A stretch of 64,000 bases of DNA from Sisyra terminalis (Eukaryota > Arthropoda > Insecta > Neuroptera > Sisyridae), in NCBI GenBank assembly GCA_958496175.1, contig OY292278.1, forward strand, positions 1,860,001 to 1,924,000. Direction: 5' to 3'. Made by a program: the position numbers and the translations under genes. Of the stretch, positions 55,801-64,000 are shown piece by piece; position 1 is the stretch's first letter; each line of letters begins with the position of its first letter. The notes beneath the pieces were generated by a model. That model worked only from the letters and a program-made list of their open reading frames with translations, made no database searches and had not been told where the DNA came from.

Positions 55801-57640
55801 GCAATGATATCCGCAAAATTAACCGCAAATATTACAGCAAAATAACCGCAATAATATCCGCAAAAATAACCGCAAATATTACCGCAAAATAACCGCAATG
55901 ATATCCGCAAAAATAACCGCAATAATATCCGCAAAAATAACCGCAAATGTTACCGCAAAATAACCGCAATGATATCCGCAAAAATAACCGCAATAATATC
56001 CGCAAAAATAACCGCAATAATATCCGCAAAAATAACCGCAATGATATCCGCAAAAATAACCGCAAATATCACCGCAAAATAACCGCAATGATATCCGCAA
56101 AAATAACCGCAATAATATCCGCAAAAATAACCGCAATGATATCCGCAAAATTAACCGCAAATATTACAGCAAAATAACCGCAATAATATCCGCAAAAATA
56201 ACCGCAAATATTACCGCAAAATAACCGCAATGATATCCGCAAAAATAACCGCAAATATCACCGCAAAATAACCGCAATGATATCCGCAAAAATAACCGCA
56301 ATAATATCCGCAAAAATAACCGCAATGATATCCGCAAAATTAACCGCAAATATTACAGCAAAATAACCGCAATAATATCCGCAAAAATAACCGCAAATAT
56401 TACCGCAAAATAACCGCAATGATATCCGCAAAAATAACCGCAATAATATCCGCAAAAATAACCGCAAATGTTACCGCAAAATAACCGCAATGATATCCGC
56501 AAAAATAACCGCAATAATATCCGCCAAAATAACCGCAATGATATCCGCAAAATTAACCGCAAATATTACAGCAAAATAACCGCAATAATATCCGCAAAAA
56601 TAACCGCAAATATTACCGCAAAATAACCGCAATGATATCCGCAAAAATAACCGCAAATATCACCGCAAAATAACCGCAATGATATCCGCAAAAATAACCG
56701 CAATAATATCCGCAAAAATAACCGCAATGATATCCGCAAAATTAACCGCAAATATTACAGCAAAATAACCGCAATAATATCCGCAAAAATAACCGCAAAT
56801 ATTACCGCAAAATAACCGCAATGATATCCGCAAAAATAACCGCAATAATATCCGCAAAAATAACCGCAAATGTTACCGCAAAATAACCGCAATGATATCC
56901 GCAAAAATAACCGCAATAATATCCGCAAAAATAACCGCAATAATGTCCGCAAAATTAACCGCAATGATATCCGCAAAAATAACCGCAAATATCACCGCAA
57001 AATAACCGCAATGATATCCGCAAAAATAACCGCAATAATATCCGCAAAAATAACCGCAATGATATCCGCAAAATTAACCGCAAATATTACAGCAAAATAA
57101 CCGCAATAATATCCGCAAAAATAACCGCAAATATTACCGCAAAATAACCGCAATGATATCCGCAAAAATAACCGCAAATATCACCGCAAAATAACCGCAA
57201 TGATATCCGCAAAAATAACCGCAATAATATCCGCAAAAATAACCGCAATGATATCCGCAAAATTAACCGCAAATATTACAGCAAAATAACCGCAATAATA
57301 TCCGCAAAAATAACCGCAAATATTACCGCGAAATAACCGCAATGATATCCGCAAAAATAACCGCAATAATATCCGCAAAAATAACCGCATATGTTACCGC
57401 AAAATAACCGCAATGATATCCGCAAAAATAACCGCAATAATATCCGCAAAAATAACCGCAATAATATCCGCAAAAATAACCGCAATGATATCCGCAAAAA
57501 TAACCGCAAATATCACCGCAAAATAACCGCAATAATATCCGCGAAAATAACCGCAATATTATCCGCAAAATAACCGCAATGATATCCGCAAAATTAACCG
57601 CAAATATTACAGCAAAATAACCGCAATAATATCCGCAAAA
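46771..57640 (+). repeat. Family 5 large block, copy 2 (shortened)
   Basis: Second copy of the 13.2-kb block, lacking the stretch equivalent to 35,826-38,238. Private single-base differences were seen at 39,071/49,864, 41,175/51,968, 38,326/49,119 and 46,643/57,436, so the copies are not literal duplicates of one stretch of text. Confidence 0.83.
47740..50863 (+). repeat. 1,823-bp displaced duplication
   Basis: About 47,740-49,040 is collinear with 49,563-50,863 at 1,823 bp. It straddles the place where copy 2 lacks 2,413 bp, and equals the 4,236-bp HOR displacement minus 2,413, which fits a deletion inside a 4,236-bp tandem pair. Confidence 0.85.
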
Positions 57641-59390
57641 ATAACCGCAATAATATCCGCAAAAATAACCGCAATGATATCCGCAAAAATAACCGCAAAT
57701 ATTACCGCAAAATAACCGCCATGATATCCGCAAAAATAACCGCAATAATAACCGCAAAAATAACCGCAAATGTTACCGCAAAATAACCGCAATGATATCC
57801 GCTAAAATAACCGCCATAATATCCGCAAAAATAACCGCAATAATATCCGCAAAAATAACCGCAATGATATCCGCAAAAATAACCGCAAATATCACCGCAA
57901 AATAACCGCAATGATATCCGCAAAAATAACCGCAATAATATCCGCAAAATAACCGCAATGATATCCGCAAAATTAACCGCAAATATTACAGCAAAATAAC
58001 CGCAATAATATCCGCAAAAATAACCGCAAATATTACAGCAAAATAACCGCAATAATTTCCGCAAAAATAACCGCAAATGTTACCGCAAAATAACCGCAAT
58101 GATATCCGCAAATATAACCGCAATGATATCCGCAAAAATAACCGCAATAATATCCGCAAAAATAACCGCAATAATATCCGCAAAAATAACCGCAATGATA
58201 TCCGCAAAAATAACCGCAAATATCACCGCAAAATAACCGCAAAAATATCCGCAAAAATAACCGCAATATTATCCGCAAAATAACCGCAATGATATCCGCA
58301 AAATTAACCGCAAATATTACTGCAAAATAACCGCAATAATATCCGCAAAAATAACCGCAAATATTACCGCAACATAACCGCAATGATATCCGCAAAAGTA
58401 ACCGCAAATATCACCGCAAAATAACCGCAATGATATCCGCAAAAATAACCGCAATAATATCCGCCAAAATAACCGCAATGATATCCGCAAAATTAACCGC
58501 AAATATTACAGCAAAATAACCGCAATAATATCCGCAAAAATAACCGCAAATATTACCGCAAAATAACCGCAATGATATCCGCAAAAATAACCGCAAATAT
58601 CACCGCAAAATAACCGCAATGATATCCGCAAAAATAACCGCAATAATATCCGCAAAAATAACCGCAATGATATCCGCAAAATTAACCGCAAATATTACAG
58701 CAAAATAACCGCAATAATATCCGCAAAAATAACCGCAAATATTACCGCAAAATAACCGCAATGATATCCGCAAAAATAACCGCAATAATATCCGCAAAAA
58801 TAACCGCAAATGTTACCGCAAAATAACCGCAATGATATCCGCAAAAATAACCGCAATAATATCCGCAAAAATAACCGCAATAATATCCGCAAAAATAACC
58901 GCAATGATATCCGCAAAAATAACCGCAAATATCACCGCAAAATAACCGCAATGATATCCGCAAAAATAACCGCAATAATATCCGCAAAAATAACCGCAAT
59001 GATATCCGCAAAATTAACCGCAAATATTACAGCAAAATAACCGCAATAATATCCGCAAAAATAACCGCAAATATTACCGCAAAATAACCGCAATGATATC
59101 CGCAAAAATAACCGCAAATATCACCGCAAAATAACCGCAATGATATCCGCAAAAATAACCGCAATAATATCCGCAAAAATAACCGCAATGATATCCGCAA
59201 AATTAACCGCAAATATTACAGCAAAATAACCGCAATAATATCCGCAAAAATAACCGCAAATATTACCGCAAAATAACCGCAATGATATCCGCAAAAATAA
59301 CCGCAATAATATCCGCAAAAATAACCGCAAATGTTACCGCAAAATAACCGCAATGATATCCGCAAAAATAACCGCAATAATATCCGCAAA
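53603..59390 (+). repeat. 2,863-bp HOR, two tandem copies
   Basis: 53,603-56,465 and 56,466-59,328, with homology to about 59,390. AATGTCC is at 54,079 and 56,942; CATATG at 54,525 and 57,388. Here the second copy is complete, unlike in the first 13.2-kb block. Confidence 0.88.
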
Positions 59391-62300
59391 AATAACCGCA
59401 ATAATATCCGCAAAAATAACCGCAATGATATCCGCAAAAATAACCGCAAATATCACCGCAAAATAACCGCAATGATATCCGCAAAAATAACCGCAAATAT
59501 CACCGCAAAATAACCGCAATGATATCCGCAAAAATAACCGCAATAATATCCGCAAAATAACCGCAATGATATCCGCAAAATTAACCGCAAATATTACAGC
59601 AAAATAACCGCAATAATATCCGCAAATTAACCGCAAATATTACCGCAAAATAACCGCAATGATATCCGCAAAAATAACCGCAATAATATCCGCAAAAATA
59701 ACCGCAAATGTTACCGCAAAATAACCGCAATGATATCCGCAAAAATAACCGCAATAATATCCGCAAAAATAACCGCAAATGTTACCGCAAAATAACCGCA
59801 ATGATATCCGCAAAAATAACCGCAAATATCACCGCAAAATAACCGCAATGATATCCGCAAAAATAACCGGAATAATATCCGCAAAAATAACCGCAATGAT
59901 ATCCGCAAAATTAACCGCAAATATTACAGCAAAATAACCGCAATAATATCCGCAAAAATAACCGCAAATATTACCGCAAAATAACCGCAATGATATCCGC
60001 AAAAATAACCGCAATAATATCCGCAAAAATAACCGCAAATGTTACCGCAAAATAACCGCAATGATATCCGCAAAAATAACCGCAATAATATCCGCAAAAA
60101 TAACCGCAATAATATCCGCAAAAATAACCGCAATGATATCCGCAAAAATAACCGCAAATATCACCGCAAAATAACCGCAATGATATCCGCAAAAATAACC
60201 GCAATAATATCCGCAAAAATAACCGCAATGATATCCGCAAAATTAACCGCAAATATTACAGCAAAATAACCGCAATAATATCCGCAAAAATAACCGCAAA
60301 TATTACCGCAAAATAACCGCAATGATATCCGCAAAAATAACCGCAATAATATCCGCAAAAATAACCGCAATGATATCCGCAAAATTAACCGCAAATATTA
60401 CAGCAAAATAACCGCAATAATATCCGCAAAAATAACCGCAAATATTACCGCAAAATAACCGCAATGATATCCGCAAAAATAACCGCAAATATCACCGCAT
60501 AATAACCGCAATGATATCCGCAAAAATAACCGCAATAATATCCGCAAAAATAACCGCAATGATATCCGCAAAATTAACCGCAAATATTACAGCAAAATAA
60601 CCGCAATAATATCCGCAAAAATAACCGCAAATATTACCGCGAAATAACCGCAATGATATCCGCAAAAATAACCGCAATAATATCCGCAAAAATAACCGCA
60701 AATGTTACCACAAAATAACCGCAATGATATCCGCAAAAATAACCGCAATAATATCCGCAAAAATAACCGCAATAATATCCGCAAAAATAAACGCAATGAT
60801 ATCCGCAAAAATAACCGCAAATATCACCGCAAAATAACCGCAATGATATCCGCAAAAATAACCGCAATAATATCCGCAAAAATAACCGCAATAATATCCG
60901 CAATAATAACCGCAATGATATCCGCAAAAATAACCGCAAATATCACCGCAAAATAACCGCAATGATATCCGCAAAAATAACCGCAATAATATCCGCAAAA
61001 TAACCGCAATGATATCCGCAAATTTAACCGCAAATATTACAGCAAAATAACCGCAATAATATCCGCAAAAATAACCGCAAATATTACCGCAAAATAACCG
61101 CAATGATATCCCCAAAAATAACCGCAAATATCACCGCAAAATAACCGCAATGATATCCGCAAAAATAACCGCAATAATATCCGCAAAAATAACCGCAATG
61201 ATATCCGCAAAATTAACCGCAAATATTACAGCAAAGTAACCGCAATTATATCCGCAAAAATAACCGCAAATATTACCGCAAAATAACCGCAATGATATCC
61301 GCAAAAATAACCGCAATAATATCCGCAAAAATAACCGCAAATGTTACCGCAAAATAACCGCAATGATATCCGCAAAAATAACCGCAATAATATCCGCAAA
61401 AATAACCGCAATAATATCCGCAAAAATAACCGCAATGATATCCGCAAAAATAACCGCAAATATCACCGCAAAATAACCGCAATGATATCCGCAAAAATAA
61501 CCGCAATAATATCCGCAAAAATAACCGCAATGATATCCGCAAAATTAACCGCAAATATTACAGCAAAATAACCGCAATAATATCCGCAAAAATAACCGCA
61601 AATATTACCGCAAAATAACCGCAATGATATCCGCAAAAATAACCGCAAATATCACCGCAAAATAACCGCAATGATATCCGCAAAAATAACCGCAATAATA
61701 TCCGCAAAAATAACCGCAATGATATCCGCATAATTAACCGCAAATATTACAGCAAAATAACCGCAATAATATCCGCAAAAATAACCGCAAATATTACCGC
61801 AAAATAACCGCAATGATATCCGCAAAAATAACCGCAATAATATCCGCAAAAATAACCGCAATAATATCCGCAAAAATAACCGCAATGATATCCGCAAAAA
61901 TAACCGCAATAATATCCGCAAAAATAACCGCAATGATATCCGCAAAATTAACCGCAAATATTACAGCAAAATAACCGCAATAATATCCGCAAAAATAACC
62001 GCAAATATTACCGCAAAATAACCGCAATGATATCCGCAAAAATAACCGCAATAATATCCGCAAAAATAACAGCAAATGTTACCGCAAAATAACCGCAATG
62101 ATATCCGCAAAAATAACCGCAATAATATCCGCAAAAATAACCGCAAATGTTACCGCAAAATAACCGCAATGATATCCGCAAAAATAACCGCAAATATCAC
62201 CGCAAAATAACCGCAATGATATCCGCAAAAATAACCGGAATAATATCCGCAAAAATAACCGCAATGATATCCGCAAAAATAACCGCAAATATCACCGCAA

Positions 62301-63130
62301 AATAACCGCAATGATATCCGCAAAAATAACCGCAATATTATCCGCAAAATAACCGCAATGATATCCGCAAAATTAACCGCAAATATTACTGCAAAATAAC
62401 CGCAATAATATCCGCAAAAATAACCGCAAATATTACCGCAAAATAACCGCAATGATATCCGCAAAAATAACCGCAAATATCACCGCAAAATAACCGCAAT
62501 GATATCCGCAAAAATAACCGCAATAATATCCGCAAAAATAACCGCAATGATATCCGCAAAATTAACTGCAAATATTACAGCAAAATAACCGCAATAATAT
62601 CCGCAAAAATAACCGCAAATATTACCGCAAAATAACCGCAATGATATCCGCAAAAATAACCGCAATAATATCCGCAAAAATAACCGCAAATGTTACCGCA
62701 AAATAACCGCAATGATATCCGCAAAAATAACCGCAATAATATCCGCAAAAATAACCGCAATAATATCCGCAAAAATAACCGCAATGATATCCGCAAAAAT
62801 AACCGCAAATATCACCGCAAAATAACCGCAATGATATCCGCAAAAATAACCGCAATAATATCCGCAAAAATAACCGCAATGATATCCGCAAAATTAACCG
62901 CAAATATTACAGCAAAATAACCGCAATAATATCCGCAAAAATAACCGCAAATATTACCGCAAAATAACCGCAATGATATCCGCAAAAATAACCGCAAATA
63001 TCACCGCAAAATAACCGCAATGATATCCGCAAAAATAACCGCAATAATATCCGCAAAAATAACCGCAATGATATCCGCAAAATTAACCGCAAATATTACA
63101 GCCAAATAACCGCAATAATATCCGCAAAAA
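58690..63130 (+). repeat. Family 6 repeats of 1,229, 1,302 and 1,349 bp
   Basis: Four related segments start near 58,690, 59,920, 61,222 and 62,571. Their equivalent AAATGTTACC-led cores begin near 58,810, 60,039, 61,341 and 62,690. The length steps differ by 73 and 47 bp; 47 bp is one dimer. Homology is partial outside the roughly 500-bp core. Confidence 0.82.
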
Positions 63131-64000
63131 TAACCGCAAATATTACCGCGAAATAACCGCAATGATATCCGCAAAAATAACCGCAATAATATCCGCAAAA
63201 ATAACCGCAAAAATAACCGCAAATGTTACCGCAAAATAATCGCAATGATATCCGCAAAAATAACCGCAAATATCACCGCAAAATAACAGCAATGATATCC
63301 GCAAAAATAACCGCAATAATATCCGCAAAAATAACCGCAATGATATCCGCAAAAATAACCGCAATGATATCCGCAAAAATAACCGCAAATATCACCGCAA
63401 AATAACCGCAATGATATCCGCAAAAATAACCGCAATAATATCCGCAAAAATAACCGCAATGATATCCGCAAAAATAACCGCAAATATTACAGCAAAATAA
63501 CCGCAATAATATCCGCAAAAATAACCGCAAATATTACCGCAAAATAACCGCAATGATATCCGCAAAAATAACCGCAAATATCACCGCAAAATAACCGCAA
63601 TGATATCCGCAAAAATAACCGCAATAATATCCGCAAAAATAACCGCAAATATTACCGCAAAATAACCGCAATGATATCCGCAAAAATAACCGCAAATATC
63701 ACCGCAAAATAACCGCAATGATATCCGCAAAAATAACCGCAATAATATCCGCAAAAATAACCGCAATGATATCCGCAAAAATAACCGCAAATATTACAGC
63801 AAAATAACCGCAATAATATCCGCAAAAATAACCGCAAATATTACCGCAAAATAACCGCAATGATATCCGCAAAAATAACCGCAAATATCACCGCAAAATA
63901 ACCGCAATGATATCCGCAAAAATAACCGCAATAATATCCGCAAAAATAACCGCAATGATATCCGCAAAATTAACCGCAAATATTACAGCAAAATAACCGC
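63131..64000 (+). repeat. Terminal segment with about 307-bp displacement
   Basis: Monomers around 63.39-63.58 kb repeat at 63.70-63.88 kb (307 bp). A CCGCAAAAATAA half-unit is doubled near 63,197-63,220. The array continues past the window edge. Confidence 0.8.

Larger units (their letters stand above)
1..64000 (+). repeat. Giant 23/24-bp satellite array filling the whole window
   Basis: Every part of the window reads as CCGCAA-headed half-units of 12 or 11 bp, paired into 24-bp (A) and 23-bp (B) monomers. I see no stretch of unrelated sequence longer than a few bases and no switch to the reverse-complement orientation. The A monomer is 37.5% GC and strongly strand-asymmetric (on the plus strand 11 A, 4 T, 6 C, 3 G). 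Both ends of the window lie inside the array, so its true size exceeds 64 kb. The structure matches what is known of eukaryotic satellite DNA with higher-order repeats. Function and chromosomal location cannot be read from the sequence. No promoter, terminator, tRNA or rRNA is recognisable. Confidence 0.98.

Noticed and set aside
1..64000. CRISPR array
   Set aside because: Repeats are contiguous with no unique spacers; the 'spacers' would be other versions of the same monomer.
1..64000. Telomeric repeat
   Set aside because: The 12-bp half-units do not match TTAGGG, TTAGG, TTTAGGG or similar telomere motifs, and the G content of the T/G-rich strand is irregular.
1..64000. Plasmid iterons or a replication origin
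   Set aside because: Iterons are of comparable size but occur in short clusters next to a rep gene; here there are thousands of units and no gene.
1..64000. CENP-B box
   Set aside because: The consensus with TTCG and CGGG anchors is not present; the minus strand has TTGCGG but not the rest.
1..64000. Inverted repeats or cruciforms at kilobase scale
   Set aside because: No reverse-complement segment was seen; the only palindromes are 6-bp (GATATC, AATATT, CATATG).
1..64000. Phased A-tract curvature
   Set aside because: A5 runs recur every 23-24 bp, which is not a multiple of the 10.5-bp helical repeat, so bends would not add up over distance.
1..64000. Species or chromosome assignment
   Set aside because: I do not recognise the monomer as a named satellite, and nothing else in the window is informative.

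Overview
This 64 kb window is one uninterrupted tandem-repeat (satellite) array. I find no gene, RNA gene, transposon, CRISPR array or unique DNA on either strand, and both window edges lie inside the array. The elementary element is a 12-bp half-unit that starts CCGCAA. Two half-units make a monomer. A-type monomers are 24 bp: CCGCAATGATAT (A) or CCGCAATAATAT (A'), followed by CCGCAAAAATAA. B-type monomers are 23 bp: CCGCAAATATTA (B) or CCGCAAATATCA (B'), followed by the 11-bp half CCGCAAAATAA. Roughly 2,700 monomers fill the window, all in the same orientation. A and B monomers combine into 47-, 71- and 95-bp groups, then a 189-bp eight-monomer module, then kilobase-scale higher-order repeats (HORs).

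Layout, with boundaries good to a few tens of bases: 1-6.18 kb, family 1, a 2,411-bp HOR; 6.6-13.3 kb, family 2, a 3,326/3,373-bp HOR with nested 332-bp repeats; 13.58-14.69 kb, an island of family 1 inside family 2 territory; 14.7-22.25 kb, a family 2 mosaic with 592-, 924- and 734-bp duplications; 22.25-26.3 kb, a degenerate, poorly homogenised zone; 26.3-33.5 kb, family 4 with an 807-bp tandem duplication and ~2.2-2.35-kb displacements; 33.57-57.6 kb, family 5, best read as one 13.2-kb tandem duplication whose second copy lacks 2,413 bp, with nested 4,236-, 2,863-, 1,894- and 1,823-bp repeats; 58.7-63.1 kb, family 6 with repeats of about 1.23, 1.30 and 1.35 kb; 63.1-64 kb, short tandem groups.

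Many long open frames exist, mostly on the minus strand, but they are a by-product of the repeat. The A monomer has no stop in any minus-strand frame, and B monomers supply a stop in only one of three. I annotate no CDS. The organism cannot be identified. Array size, absence of genes and nested HORs suggest eukaryotic constitutive heterochromatin (centromeric, pericentromeric or subtelomeric), but this is inference. CpG is about 2.7 times over-represented within the monomer and little decayed, which argues against long exposure to germline CpG methylation or for very recent homogenisation. Near-identical multi-kilobase duplications could be recent unequal exchange or, in part, assembly artefact.
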